From NCBI GenBank assembly GCA_016930085.1, contig JAFGHO010000093.1, positions 1 through 64,000 on the forward strand: a stretch of 64,000 nt of DNA, read 5' to 3'. The notes beneath the pieces are model-generated. The model saw only the letters and a program-made list of their open reading frames with translations, had not been told where the DNA came from and searched no databases. Source of the stretch: Spirochaetales bacterium. GTDB lineage: Bacteria; Spirochaetota; Spirochaetia; SZUA-6; JAFGRV01. Positions 52,776 to 62,150 of the stretch are shown one piece after another (the first letter of the stretch is position 1; every line of letters begins with the position of its first letter). Made by a program: the position numbers and the translations under genes.

Positions 52776-53782
52776 TACAGCGCCTCGGAAGGCGAACCCT
52801 TGGGTGTATCGGGGAGCACACCGGCCGAGATTTCCGATTCAGGTATGTCAAGGGGTCTGCCGACAAGGGTTTCCACGGCCCGTATGACGGCGGACGCGTC
52901 CAGCCCGTGTTCCTTCATGAGATACGCCCGCCCCCCGCCGTGTGAAAAGGTATCGCGGATTCCGCACGCGAGAAGCCTTTTAACGGTACCGCATTCCACC
53001 ATACGCTCTGCGACCAGGGTAGCGAGGCCCCCGTTCGTCAGGTGATTCTCGACGGTCACCACCCCGTACGACGCACCGGCAATCGCTTCGGTCACTATCG
53101 GACTTTTACAGGGCTTGAAGGTCGACATATGGATGTGGGCGGCCGCCACACCCCGCTTTTCGAGCGCGGGGATCACCCGCATCACCTCTTCCGTGCAGAT
53201 TCCGGAAGAAAAAACGGCCACATCAGCCCCCTTCCGCAAAACCCGAGGTTTGTCGCAGACAAAAGGTTTATCGGCATCGAACAGCCGGGGAATATCCCCC
53301 CTGATCATCCGCACGTACACGGGCCCGTTTACCGCGATGGCGGCATCGAGAACGCTTTCGACCTCGGTCGCGTCTCCGCACTCAAAGACGGTCATGTTGG
53401 GCAGAAGCCGCATCACGGCGATATCCTCGATCGCCTGGTGGGTCGCGCCGCCTGGCGTGGTGATGCCGGGAAGAAAGCCGAAAAGCTTCACCGGCAGATT
53501 CGGGTAGGCGACGGACATTGCGATCTGGTCGCAGGCGCGGCGGTAGAGGAACACGGCAAAGGTATGGACAAAGGGGATATAACCCTCCCGCGCGAGCCCC
53601 CCGGCGACGCTTACCATGTTCTGCTCCGCGATCCCGGCCGAAATAAACCGGTCCGGATAGGCGTCCCTGAACAGATCCACTTCCGTCGAGGAGGTGAGGT
53701 CGGCCGAGAGGACGAGTACTTCGGGTTTGTCTTTGGCCCATTCGACAAGATGACGGGCGTGAACACGGCTGCATCGTTCCAT
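52775..53782 (-). CDS. Transketolase C-terminal subunit
   Basis: 335 residues. It corresponds to the pyrimidine-binding and C-terminal domains of transketolase; the catalytic glutamate is Glu53 in A-G-I-A-E-Q-N-M. T-P-G-G-A-T-H-Q-A-I-E-D-I-A is the conserved substrate-side loop. Together with the N-terminal subunit encoded 11 bases upstream it would form a thiamine-diphosphate enzyme that transfers two-carbon ketol units between sugar phosphates. Split transketolases occur in many bacteria and archaea, and some are dedicated to special catabolic pathways rather than the pentose phosphate cycle. The one-base overlap with the RuBisCO-like gene suggests such a dedicated role here. Confidence 0.93.
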   Translation of the reverse strand: MERCSRVHARHLVEWAKDKPEVLVLSADLTSSTEVDLFRDAYPDRFISAGIAEQNMVSVAGGLAREGYIPFVHTFAVFLYRRACDQIAMSVAYPNLPVKLFGFLPGITTPGGATHQAIEDIAVMRLLPNMTVFECGDATEVESVLDAAIAVNGPVYVRMIRGDIPRLFDADKPFVCDKPRVLRKGADVAVFSSGICTEEVMRVIPALEKRGVAAAHIHMSTFKPCKSPIVTEAIAGASYGVVTVENHLTNGGLATLVAERMVECGTVKRLLACGIRDTFSHGGGRAYLMKEHGLDASAVIRAVETLVGRPLDIPESEISAGVLPDTPKGSPSEAL

Positions 53783-53793
53783 GGCACCTTCCT

Positions 53794-54738
53794 TTAACCG
53801 GATTCCCGTTCGATTTCCGTTTCATACGATTGAAGCGCATCGGCGAGGGACTGTCTCTCTTCATCCGTATGAAACCGGATATAGTGGAACTTCGGTTCCC
53901 GTTGTCTGAGTACCTCGATGCCCTGCCACGGTACTGTCTGCGCCAGTACGACGAGGGGACGTTCCCCTTTCCATTCGGAAGCGGCGGCGGCAAGGCGGAC
54001 GACGTCATGGCCGGGACAGGAGACGACTTCCGCCCCAAACGCCTCGAGCCGCCTGTCCAGGGGATCGATTCCCATAACCGAATCGATCTTCCCGTCGCAC
54101 TGGTAACTGTTCACATCGACATACATACCGATGTTCGTCAAACCGTGGTACGCGGCGAATTCGACCGCCTCCCAGGTTTGTCCGATCTGGAACTCGCCGT
54201 CGGACATAAAAACCCAGACCTTGCCGGACTCCCCTTTCTTTTTCCTGGCAAGCGCGATGCCCGCGGCCTGGCTGATGCCCTGCCCGAGCGAACCGGTCAT
54301 CACCTCCATGCCGGGCGAATGCTCGGCGCCGATCATCTCGACTGACGATCCGTCTTTATTGAAATCACGAAGCCCCGCTTCGTGCATTCTTCCCGTTTCG
54401 ATCAACGCCGCATAGAGGGCGAGTGCGTAATGGGCGGGAGAAAGGATGAAGCGGTCGTGTTCGGCGTCCCGCGGGCCGTTGTAAAGGGCGCCTGTCGTGT
54501 AATCCCGATTATTCGGCCCGGGAACCCCGCGAAACGCTCCTGGAAGCAGCGGGGAACCGGGTGCGGGGAGACGCATGACCTTTGTGTACATGACGGCGAG
54601 GATTTCCGCCGACGAACACGCCTGGCTCAAATACCCGCCGCCCGCTTCGAGCGTATGAAAAAGCACCCGGTAACGGATTCCCCTCGCAACACATTTTGCA
54701 ATACCGATCCATGACGCTTCGTTCCCGACGGTTCGCAT
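53794..54738 (-). CDS. Transketolase N-terminal subunit
   Basis: 314 residues, ATG 54738 after GAAGGAG. It is the thiamine-diphosphate pyrophosphate-binding half of transketolase: S-P-A-H-Y-A-L-A-L-Y around 100-109, T-G-S-L-G-Q-G-I-S-Q-A-A-G around 148-160, and the S-D-G-E (179-182) plus downstream asparagine motif (D-V-N-S-Y-Q-C-D-G) that binds Mg and ThDP. The usual first residue of G-D-G-E is Ser here, as in some relatives. It is the first gene of the operon with the C-terminal subunit and the RuBisCO-like protein. It is divergent from the WD40-caspase gene; the 238-base gap between them should contain both promoters, but I found no convincing one for this direction. Confidence 0.93.
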   Translation of the reverse strand: MRTVGNEASWIGIAKCVARGIRYRVLFHTLEAGGGYLSQACSSAEILAVMYTKVMRLPAPGSPLLPGAFRGVPGPNNRDYTTGALYNGPRDAEHDRFILSPAHYALALYAALIETGRMHEAGLRDFNKDGSSVEMIGAEHSPGMEVMTGSLGQGISQAAGIALARKKKGESGKVWVFMSDGEFQIGQTWEAVEFAAYHGLTNIGMYVDVNSYQCDGKIDSVMGIDPLDRRLEAFGAEVVSCPGHDVVRLAAAASEWKGERPLVVLAQTVPWQGIEVLRQREPKFHYIRFHTDEERQSLADALQSYETEIERESG

Positions 54739-54976
54739 GACTTCTCCTTCTGTTGGCCCGATCTCATCGAAAGGCTTTTCACCCCGTTAACCGCAACGTG
54801 CGGCGACAACAGGCTTCACATGCCCGACCGATATATCATTGTTACTACATGGTTCGCCGCCGGTCAAATCCTTTTTCAAGGCAGTACCCGCACTCCGAAT
54901 CCTTTTCATTTCACGGGATACCTTCTCGATTTTTCCCATTCTTGACCCGTTTTTTTATGTATGATACCTTTTTATC

Positions 54977-57868
54977 ATGAAACCTGCAATCGCCGCCTTC
55001 CTGATTCTTTGTATCGCCTCTTTCACCGCTTCGTCCGGGGATACATCCACACCCGGGCTGCGGATAAACACGGAAATGCACACATCGACCGTTCACAAGA
55101 TCGATCGCGACGCGGCGGGGAAATACCTTCTCAGCTGTTCTTCGGATAAAACCGCCCGCCTGTGGGATGCGGCCGGCGGAGCCTTGATCCGTGTTTTCAG
55201 ACCCCCGATCGCACCGGGAAACGAAGGAAAATTGTATGCGTGCGCGCTTTCGCCCGACGGGTCGACCGCCGTGACCGGCGGCTGGACCGGAAAGAATGTG
55301 GCGGGTGAATACTGCCTGTATGTATTCAATACGGCGACGGGTGAGATGACGGGGAGGATCGGCGGGCTCGATCATGTCGTCTTTGATTGCGAGTTTTCAC
55401 CGGACGGCGCATGGCTTTCCGTCTGTCTCGGCGGGGGTAAGGGTATCGCCGTCGTTTCCGCCGAAACATGGAAAATATCCCGTATCCTCGAAAATTACGG
55501 TGAAGCGGGTTACAACGCTTGTTTTTCAAAAGACATGAGGCTGGCTTCGGTATGCGACGACGGAACGATAAGGCTTTACGACGATTCGTATCGGTTGATC
55601 GCCCGGCGCGAAGGGGCGGGCAGGGAACCGTATGGCATCGACTTCTCACCCGACGGCGCCCGGTGCGCGATCGGCTACGTCGGCTTGAAAAAACTCGAAG
55701 TCCTTTCATCGGAATCCCTCGCCCCGCTGTACGAACCGCCGGCCGGCGGCCTGTCGCAGGGTTCCGATCTCTCCTGCGTCTGCTGGTCCGCTGACGGAAC
55801 CTTCCTTGCCGCCGGAGGCAGACACCGGACCGACGAAGGGCGGTACTGGCGATACCCCGTCCGTATGTACAAAAACGGGGGCAAAGGGGCATACGAGGAT
55901 TATCCCGTATGCAGGAACACGATTTTCGACCTCAAACCATTACCCGGTAATTCCGTCGCGTACTGCAGCGGGTTTCCCGAAATCGGGAGAATCGGTTGCG
56001 ACGGCAAGCCGTATTTCCACCGGGAAGCCGAGATCCCGGATTTCGGCAACTATCAATCCCGGTACCTGAGGTTTTCACCCGACGCCTCGACGGTGTCATT
56101 CAAACCGCAAGGCCCGGCCACATTTACCTTTTCGATCGGGATGAGAGAACTGAGACGTGAAACTTCATCTTTTCCCCTCGCGGTAACGGACAGGGAAGGT
56201 CTCGCCGTGACGCACTGGCTCGACGACGTCTCGCCGTGCATCAACGGGAAAAAATGCGGGTTCCTGGTTAAAAACGAACGATCGAGAAGCGCCGCCGTAT
56301 CGAAGGACGGCAAACGGTGCGTTCTGGGTACGAGTCAACATCTTTATTGCGCCGATGAAAAAGGAACTTTACTCTGGAAAGCCCCCCTTCCCGATCACGG
56401 ATGGGCGGTCAATATCGCTGACGAAAAAAAAATATGTGTCGTCGCCTGCGGCAACGGCACCCTTCAATGGTACGGTCTCGACAGCGGGAACCTCCTGCTT
56501 ACCCTTTTCGTTCACGGCGACGGCAAACGATGGATCCTCTTCAGTCCGTCCGGCTATTACGATTGTTCGGCCGGCGCCCAGGATCTTATCGGATGGCATG
56601 TCGAAAACGGTATCGACCGCGCGGCGGACTTTTTCCCGGCAGGCCGGTTTTCGTCCCGTTTCTACCGGCCCGATGTCATCCCTTTCCTTCTCGAGGAAAA
56701 GAACGAAACGGAATCCCTGAAAGCGGCGGACGGTATCGCCGTCGAAGCGGCGGACGGTATCGCCGGCGGTAAGACGGCGAAAAAAGAAATATTCGAAATC
56801 CTCCCCCCCGTTGTCAGTATCGTCAAACCCGCCCCGTTTACGGAAACCGCCGAGAAATCGGTTTCCCTCGTCGTCTCGGTCCGTACACCGTCAAACCAGC
56901 CGGTAACGCAACTGAAAATATTGCGGGGGGGCAGACCTTATGAAACAAAAAACCTGAAAAATTTCATCGCGCCCGAAGGAAAGGAAATCCCGCTTTCCTG
57001 CGAACTCGTACCGGGACCGAACGATATCACGGTCTGCGCGCGAAACGCTTTCGGATGGAGTGAACCGGTTTGTATCAGCATCACCAAAACCGGTACATCC
57101 GGTCATGATTCCCTGATGCCGAAACTATATCTGCTTTCCGTTGGTGTTTCGGCGTATGAAGACCCCCAGCTGCGTCTTGGATTCGCGGCAAAGGACGCGG
57201 CGGACTTCTCAAAGGCGATGGCCGTACAGAAAAAACGGCTCTACGGCGAAGTGACCGTCACCCTGCTTACCGATGAAAAGGCGACGAAAGACAATATTCT
57301 GGACGGCCTCGACTGGATTCAGAAGGAAACAACCTCCCGCGACATCGCGATGATTTTCTTTGCCGGCCACGGCATCAATGACAATACGGGAAACCTCTAT
57401 TATCTCCCCGTGGAGGCGGATCTTCAAAAGATAAAACGGACCTGCCTCCCCTCGAACGATATCGCCACAACCATACAATCGATAGCCGGCAAGGTGGTCT
57501 ACTTTATGGACACATGTCATTCGGGGCTCATCAGTGTCACCGGACGGAGGGGCATTCTCCACCTCGACACGAACAAGGAGGTCATGGAACTCATTCACGC
57601 GGAAAACGGCGCCGTTGTTTTCTGTTCCTCATCAGGCAACCAGTACTCTTTGGAAAACGAAGGATGGGGGAACGGCGCGTTCACCCTCGCCCTGGTGGAA
57701 GGAATAAGCGGAAAAGCGGATTATATCGGTGAAGGAACCATTACCATCAATCAACTCGATCTCTACATCTCCGAGCGCGTCAAAAAGCTGACCGGGGGAA
57801 GGCAGACACCGGTCACCGCAAAGCCGGATACGATCAGGGATTTTCCCATAGCACTGGCCGGGAAATAA
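54977..57868 (+). CDS. Exported WD40-repeat / caspase-like (C14) protease
   Basis: 963 residues. A signal peptide (1-20, ending T-A-S-S-G-D) targets it out of the cytosol. About 40-560 are WD40-type repeats forming one or two propellers (L-L-S-C-S-S-D-K-T-A-R-L-W-D is a textbook blade; others are more diverged). About 610-710 look like an Ig-like strand domain. Residues 716-960 are a caspase-fold peptidase (Peptidase_C14) with His798 in F-F-A-G-H-G and Cys847 in M-D-T-C-H-S-G, the His-Cys dyad of metacaspase-like enzymes. Substrate and activation are unknown; WD40-caspase fusions occur in large-genome bacteria. A 24-base tandem duplication lies in the linker (56721-56764). No ribosome binding site precedes the ATG; a small inverted repeat (ATGATA/TATCAT, 54961-54978) covers it. 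nadD-like gene follows after 12 bases. Confidence 0.92.
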   Translation: MKPAIAAFLILCIASFTASSGDTSTPGLRINTEMHTSTVHKIDRDAAGKYLLSCSSDKTARLWDAAGGALIRVFRPPIAPGNEGKLYACALSPDGSTAVTGGWTGKNVAGEYCLYVFNTATGEMTGRIGGLDHVVFDCEFSPDGAWLSVCLGGGKGIAVVSAETWKISRILENYGEAGYNACFSKDMRLASVCDDGTIRLYDDSYRLIARREGAGREPYGIDFSPDGARCAIGYVGLKKLEVLSSESLAPLYEPPAGGLSQGSDLSCVCWSADGTFLAAGGRHRTDEGRYWRYPVRMYKNGGKGAYEDYPVCRNTIFDLKPLPGNSVAYCSGFPEIGRIGCDGKPYFHREAEIPDFGNYQSRYLRFSPDASTVSFKPQGPATFTFSIGMRELRRETSSFPLAVTDREGLAVTHWLDDVSPCINGKKCGFLVKNERSRSAAVSKDGKRCVLGTSQHLYCADEKGTLLWKAPLPDHGWAVNIADEKKICVVACGNGTLQWYGLDSGNLLLTLFVHGDGKRWILFSPSGYYDCSAGAQDLIGWHVENGIDRAADFFPAGRFSSRFYRPDVIPFLLEEKNETESLKAADGIAVEAADGIAGGKTAKKEIFEILPPVVSIVKPAPFTETAEKSVSLVVSVRTPSNQPVTQLKILRGGRPYETKNLKNFIAPEGKEIPLSCELVPGPNDITVCARNAFGWSEPVCISITKTGTSGHDSLMPKLYLLSVGVSAYEDPQLRLGFAAKDAADFSKAMAVQKKRLYGEVTVTLLTDEKATKDNILDGLDWIQKETTSRDIAMIFFAGHGINDNTGNLYYLPVEADLQKIKRTCLPSNDIATTIQSIAGKVVYFMDTCHSGLISVTGRRGILHLDTNKEVMELIHAENGAVVFCSSSGNQYSLENEGWGNGAFTLALVEGISGKADYIGEGTITINQLDLYISERVKKLTGGRQTPVTAKPDTIRDFPIALAGK

Positions 57869-57880
57869 GGGATACGGAAC

Positions 57881-58555
57881 ATGTCGGATCTGCAAAGAGA
57901 AATCGACGAGGCCTTCTCGAAACGTTTCGGCCGGTACCGGGGGAGGGAAAAGAAAATCCAGGTCGCGATTCTCGGCGGGGCGTTCAATCCCGTTACCAGA
58001 GCGCATATCGAGATCGCGTCGTTTGTCCTCGATACCGTCCGGATTTTCGACGTCGTGTGGATTATGCCCTGTTTCACCCATATCTTCAACAAACGCCTGG
58101 CATCGCCGGAACATAGACTCACTATGTGTTCCATGGCCGCTTCAAAGGATGCGCGCGTCGAGGTGTGCGACTACGAAATAAGAAACGAATTTTCAGGCGG
58201 TACTTATTATCTCATGAAAAAGCTGCTCGATGAAGCATTTATAAAGGAAGGGTACGAAATCAGTCTCATTATCGGCCTGGATAACGCCAATGCATTTCAT
58301 ACATGGGTCGAGTACGAGGCACTGGAAAAACTCGTGAGATTTGTCGTCGTTCCGAGACAGGGAGTGGCGGTCGACAATACCGTGGAATGGTACCGCAAGC
58401 CCCCGCACATGTATCTTTCCGCGGACAAGCCGATAATGAAGGTTTCATCGACACAGGTGAGGGAATTATTGAAGGATAAAAAAGACATCGAAGCATCGCG
58501 ATACCTCGATCCGGCGGTTTTTGCATATATTGTCGAACACGGGCTTTACAGGTGA
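57881..58555 (+). CDS. Nicotinate-nucleotide adenylyltransferase (NadD-like)
   Basis: 224 residues. The nucleotidyltransferase signature is I-L-G-G-A-F-N-P-V-T-R-A-H-I-E (31-44); the second histidine of the H/T-x-x-H motif is present and Thr stands in the first position, as allowed in the superfamily. The C-terminal V-S-S-T-Q-V-R (ISSTxxR-type) binds ATP phosphates. NadD makes nicotinate adenine dinucleotide from NaMN and ATP in NAD synthesis. The N-terminal ~25 residues are an extra basic helix before the Rossmann core. A related adenylyltransferase (NMN- or FMN-type) cannot be excluded. It lies 12 bases after the caspase gene and is probably co-transcribed. Confidence 0.82.
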   Translation: MSDLQREIDEAFSKRFGRYRGREKKIQVAILGGAFNPVTRAHIEIASFVLDTVRIFDVVWIMPCFTHIFNKRLASPEHRLTMCSMAASKDARVEVCDYEIRNEFSGGTYYLMKKLLDEAFIKEGYEISLIIGLDNANAFHTWVEYEALEKLVRFVVVPRQGVAVDNTVEWYRKPPHMYLSADKPIMKVSSTQVRELLKDKKDIEASRYLDPAVFAYIVEHGLYR

Positions 58556-58581
58556 ACAAAGACAGCGGGGCAGAAAATTGC

Positions 58582-58610
58582 TTGACTTTTTTTATGACAC
58601 TCTTTACAAA
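58582..58610 (+). promoter_or_regulatory. Promoter of the OmpA-like lipoprotein gene
   Basis: TTGACT, 17-base spacer, TACAAA; the start codon is about 88 bases downstream at 58698. Confidence 0.45.
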
Positions 58611-58697
58611 TTATATACGTTTACGATCGCTTTTTTAAATAACAATAAAGCGTGCCGGACTTTTTCACCTTTTGTTCCATGAGAGGAGGAGCATTAT

Positions 58698-59912
58698 ATG
58701 AAACGAAATATTTTGGGTATCACGGTATTATGCTTTGGCTTATTATTTCTGGGATGCGGAACAACTCCGCAGGAACCTGAACCGACCGCCGAACCGGAAG
58801 CCGAACCGACTCCGGCAAACCTCGGGGCCGCCAAATTCGACACGAGCGCGATCTCTGCGTCAATCCGGGCGATTTCACCGGGCTTTTCTCCCAATGGAGA
58901 CGGGGTTGTCGATACCATCGAATTTGAAATCGCAGCGAGTCAGACGGATAAATTACAATCATGGAAGGTTGAAATGACGCATTCCGCAAGGGGTGCACAG
59001 AAAACCTTTTCCGGCAACGGAGCGCCGCCCGAATCCCTGCTCTGGGACGGCAAAAAGAACGGCGGTCTTGCCGATGAAGGCGTTTACACGGGCGTGCTTA
59101 CCCTCAATTACATAAACGGGAACAAACCTGTTTCTGAGAATTCGGGAAAATTCACCCTCGACAATACACCGCCGCAGCCCCGGATCGAGGCAAATCCCCT
59201 CCCTTTTTCACCGGACGGTGACGGCCGGAACGATATGCTTACCATATCCTTTTCCTCCGATGATATAAGCGGAACCGAAAGCTGGAAGATCGAAATATAT
59301 AATGAAGAGAATGAATTGTTTAAAACCTTTACCGGCATGGCAATCCCTTCAGGCGGTGTCACCTGGGACGGGATCGGTGACGACAGTACGATCGTCGATA
59401 TCGCGACGGATTACCGGGCAAAGATAACCATGACGGACGCGTGCAACAATACGGGAAGCTCAGAGACAAAGATTCCCGTGGATGTCCTCCTTGAAAGGAC
59501 AAAAGACGGGCGATACCGGATAAAGATATGGGCCGTCGTATTCAACGCCTATGAAGCTGATTACTCGAGGGTCGACAGCGATAAAGTCAAAATGAACAAA
59601 AAAACCATCAGGACAATCACCCGACTCCTGAAGCGGTATCCGGATTACAGACTTCAGATCGAAGGCCACGCCCTCATGCCTAAATCAAAAATAAACGATA
59701 AAAAGGCGGCCGAAGCCGAGAACACCAATGTGCTCATCCCCCTGACAAAGAAACGGGCGGAAGCGATAAAAAAAGAGCTTGTCGATGAGGGCTGTGATCC
59801 GTCAAAAATTGAAACCATTGGTCATGGGGCAACCTATCCCCTCGTTCCCCATAACGATATGGTCAACAGGTGGAAAAACAGGCGCGTCGAGTTTTATCTC
59901 GTAAGGGATTGA
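58698..59912 (+). CDS. OmpA-family lipoprotein with FlgD/Ig-like domains
   Basis: 404 residues, ATG seven bases after AGGAGG. The lipobox is LFLGC (Cys20), followed by a Pro/Glu-rich linker ([14 protein letters not shown]) typical for spanning the peptidoglycan space. Two Ig-like modules start with [10 protein letters not shown] and [10 protein letters not shown], each with a W-D-G turn. About 285-404 form an OmpA/MotB peptidoglycan-binding domain ([26 protein letters not shown]). It should connect the outer membrane to the cell wall. The combination of F-S-P-N-G-D-G modules with OmpA is common in spirochaetes. Confidence 0.92.
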   Translation: MKRNILGITVLCFGLLFLGCGTTPQEPEPTAEPEAEPTPANLGAAKFDTSAISASIRAISPGFSPNGDGVVDTIEFEIAASQTDKLQSWKVEMTHSARGAQKTFSGNGAPPESLLWDGKKNGGLADEGVYTGVLTLNYINGNKPVSENSGKFTLDNTPPQPRIEANPLPFSPDGDGRNDMLTISFSSDDISGTESWKIEIYNEENELFKTFTGMAIPSGGVTWDGIGDDSTIVDIATDYRAKITMTDACNNTGSSETKIPVDVLLERTKDGRYRIKIWAVVFNAYEADYSRVDSDKVKMNKKTIRTITRLLKRYPDYRLQIEGHALMPKSKINDKKAAEAENTNVLIPLTKKRAEAIKKELVDEGCDPSKIETIGHGATYPLVPHNDMVNRWKNRRVEFYLVRD

Positions 59913-59950
59913 CAATACATCGATATATAAAAAGGGGGAGGAGAATAGTG

Positions 59951-61666
59951 ATGGGAAACGAGGAGACGAATATTCAGGGAGAAGAAAGATCTCTGGATTT
60001 TATTCGTGCAATAATTGCCGAGGACATAAAAAACAACAAGAACGGGGGAAGGGTTCATACGCGGTTTCCCCCGGAACCGAACGGATACCTCCATATCGGC
60101 CACGCCAAAGCGATCTGTATCAATTTTGAGATCGCCCTGGATTATAGCGGTCTATGCAATCTTCGATTCGACGATACAAATCCCGAAAAAGAGGAGGTTG
60201 AATACATTGAGTCGATACGTGAGGACATACGGTGGCTCGGTTTCGACTGGGAAGACCGGGAATATTTCGCATCGGACTATTTCGAAGCGCTTTACGAGTA
60301 CGCGGTTGCCCTGATTAAAAAGGGAAAGGCATATGTCGATAATCTGAGTCCCGATGAAATACGTGCATATCGGGGAACACTCACCGAACCGGGGGAAAAC
60401 AGTCCCTACCGTGACCGCAGCGTCGAAGAAAACCTTTCCCTCTTCCAAAAAATGAAAAACGGGGAATTCGATGAAGGCGCCTGCGTTCTTCGCGCCAAAA
60501 TCGATATGGCCCATCCGAATCTCAATATGCGCGATCCCACGATATACAGGATCAAAAAAGCGCATCACCATCGAACAGAAGATATATGGTGTATTTATCC
60601 GATGTACGATTTCACCCACTGCCTTTCGGATTCGATCGAGGGCATCACCCATTCGCTCTGTTCGCTTGAATTCGAGGACCACCGGCCGCTTTACGACTGG
60701 TTTCTGGACGAACTCGATGTCGAATGCCACCCGCAGCAGATCGAGTTTTCCCGGCTCAATCTCACCTATACGGTCATGAGCAAACGCAGGCTTTTGGAAC
60801 TCGTGCAGAAGGGATATGTGTCCGGATGGGACGATCCGCGGATGCCGACGCTTTCAGGACTCAGACGCCGCGGCTATACACCCGCGGCGATACGGGCATT
60901 TATTGCCCGTGCCGGTATTTCCAAAACCCTGAGTACTGCCGATATCGCCATGCTCGAATACTATATCCGGGAAGAGTTGAACAAACACGCCCCGCGGGTG
61001 ATGGCGGTCCTGAAGCCCCTGCGGGTCGTTATCGACAATTACCCCGAAGACAAAGTCGATTGGTTCGATGCCGACAACAACCCTGAAGACGAAAGCATGG
61101 GAACGAGGCAAATACCCTTTTCCCGTGTCATTTACATCGAACAGGACGATTTCCTCGAGAATCCGCCGAAGAAATTCTTCAGGCTGTCTCCGGGAAAAGA
61201 AATCAGACTCAAACATGCCTACTATATCACATGTATCGACGTGGTTAAGGATAAAAAAACCGGAGACATCATCGAACTGCACTGCACTTATGATCCCGAA
61301 TCCCGCGGCGGATGGACGTCCGACGGAAGAAAGGTCCTCGGCACCTCACATTGGGTGTCGGCGGCCCATGCGATACGTGCCGAAGTGCGGATGTATGACC
61401 GGCTTTTTACAAAGGAGAACCCCCTCGATATAGAAGAAGGAGATGATTGGACGGTCAATATCAACAAGGAATCACTCGATGTGATAATGGATTGTATGAT
61501 CGAACCCGGATGCGCGGAAACTCAGCCGGGACAGACATTCCAGTTTTTACGCCAGGGGTATTTTTGCGTCGATCCCGATTCCTCCCCAGGCCATCCCGTC
61601 TTCAATATGACGGTAAACCTCAAGGATTCGTGGGCGAAAATACAGCGTTCCATGACGAAAAAATAA
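59951..61666 (+). CDS. glnS: Glutaminyl-tRNA synthetase
   Basis: 571 residues from ATG 59951 (GGGGGAGGAG seven bases upstream); the frame opens 27 codons earlier inside the lipoprotein gene, which is rejected. The class I signatures are [12 protein letters not shown] (HIGH at 48-51) and V-M-S-K-R (about 273-277). [12 protein letters not shown] and the C-terminal anticodon-binding beta-barrel are characteristic of GlnRS rather than GluRS. It charges tRNA-Gln directly. Many bacteria lack GlnRS and use GatCAB transamidation instead, so its presence is a useful lineage trait. It lies 38 bases downstream of the OmpA lipoprotein gene. Confidence 0.97.
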   Translation: MGNEETNIQGEERSLDFIRAIIAEDIKNNKNGGRVHTRFPPEPNGYLHIGHAKAICINFEIALDYSGLCNLRFDDTNPEKEEVEYIESIREDIRWLGFDWEDREYFASDYFEALYEYAVALIKKGKAYVDNLSPDEIRAYRGTLTEPGENSPYRDRSVEENLSLFQKMKNGEFDEGACVLRAKIDMAHPNLNMRDPTIYRIKKAHHHRTEDIWCIYPMYDFTHCLSDSIEGITHSLCSLEFEDHRPLYDWFLDELDVECHPQQIEFSRLNLTYTVMSKRRLLELVQKGYVSGWDDPRMPTLSGLRRRGYTPAAIRAFIARAGISKTLSTADIAMLEYYIREELNKHAPRVMAVLKPLRVVIDNYPEDKVDWFDADNNPEDESMGTRQIPFSRVIYIEQDDFLENPPKKFFRLSPGKEIRLKHAYYITCIDVVKDKKTGDIIELHCTYDPESRGGWTSDGRKVLGTSHWVSAAHAIRAEVRMYDRLFTKENPLDIEEGDDWTVNINKESLDVIMDCMIEPGCAETQPGQTFQFLRQGYFCVDPDSSPGHPVFNMTVNLKDSWAKIQRSMTKK

Positions 61667-61737
61667 ATACGGCGATGATACGGCGCGCCGGTAAAAGGCA
61701 CCACGCCGGGGGCGAACGCCTTCATTAGGTATTACGG

Positions 61738-62064
61738 CTAATATTCGACACCGAATGTTCTGTATGTGCCGGAATAGGGTATGGGGTGTGAATCGACTCT
61801 GTCGACCCGGGAACCGGTGGGCCCCTTTTTGAGCCAGGAAAGCAGGCGACGGAGATGTTCGACATCCCCTTCCGCGACAACCTCGACACTCCCGTCGTCC
61901 ATATTTCTTGCATACCCGCAAAGAAACAGCCCCCTCCCCTGCATTATGGTGGAATATCTGAATCCCACGCCCTGCACCCGGCCGTATATACGGGCATACA
62001 ATCCCTTGTTATTTGAAATATCCTGTTTTTTGCTTCTTTTCTCTTCCATGATAATATTTATCAT
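61738..62064 (-). CDS. acyP: Acylphosphatase
   Basis: 108 residues from ATG 62064; ATG 62049 is an equally possible start, and neither has a good ribosome binding site. The acylphosphatase core begins near residue 21: A-R-I-Y-G-R-V-Q-G-V-G-F-R contains the phosphate loop and catalytic arginine, and G-Y-A-R-N-M-D-D-G-S-V-E-V the catalytic asparagine. The last residues T-F-G-V-E-Y fit the family's usual end. It hydrolyses carboxyl-phosphate bonds of small metabolites in the cytosol. The N-terminal 15-20 residues are lysine/glutamate-rich and not part of the fold. It is convergent with glnS and divergent from the DUF434 gene. Confidence 0.92.
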   Translation of the reverse strand: MINIIMEEKRSKKQDISNNKGLYARIYGRVQGVGFRYSTIMQGRGLFLCGYARNMDDGSVEVVAEGDVEHLRRLLSWLKKGPTGSRVDRVDSHPIPYSGTYRTFGVEY

Positions 62065-62150
62065 TGTATAGTATTTGTTTGAGCATTGTCAATGACGGAA
62101 AACCGCAGGACGCAAATACCGGTATTGAAAAAAAAACGCAAGGGATTTCC

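Noticed and set aside
48494-54738. Assignment of the RLP/transketolase/kinase genes to the D-apiose or isoapionate pathway
   Set aside because: The kinase matches AraB ribulokinase over its full length, and no dehydrogenase, lactonase or isoapionate enzymes are present; only the RLP and split transketolase fit, so the pathway is not named.
54739-54976. TTGACC-type promoters in the divergent gap before the caspase and transketolase genes
   Set aside because: The -10 matches are poor (TACCTT, TAACAA), and for the caspase gene the predicted start would fall on or after the start codon.
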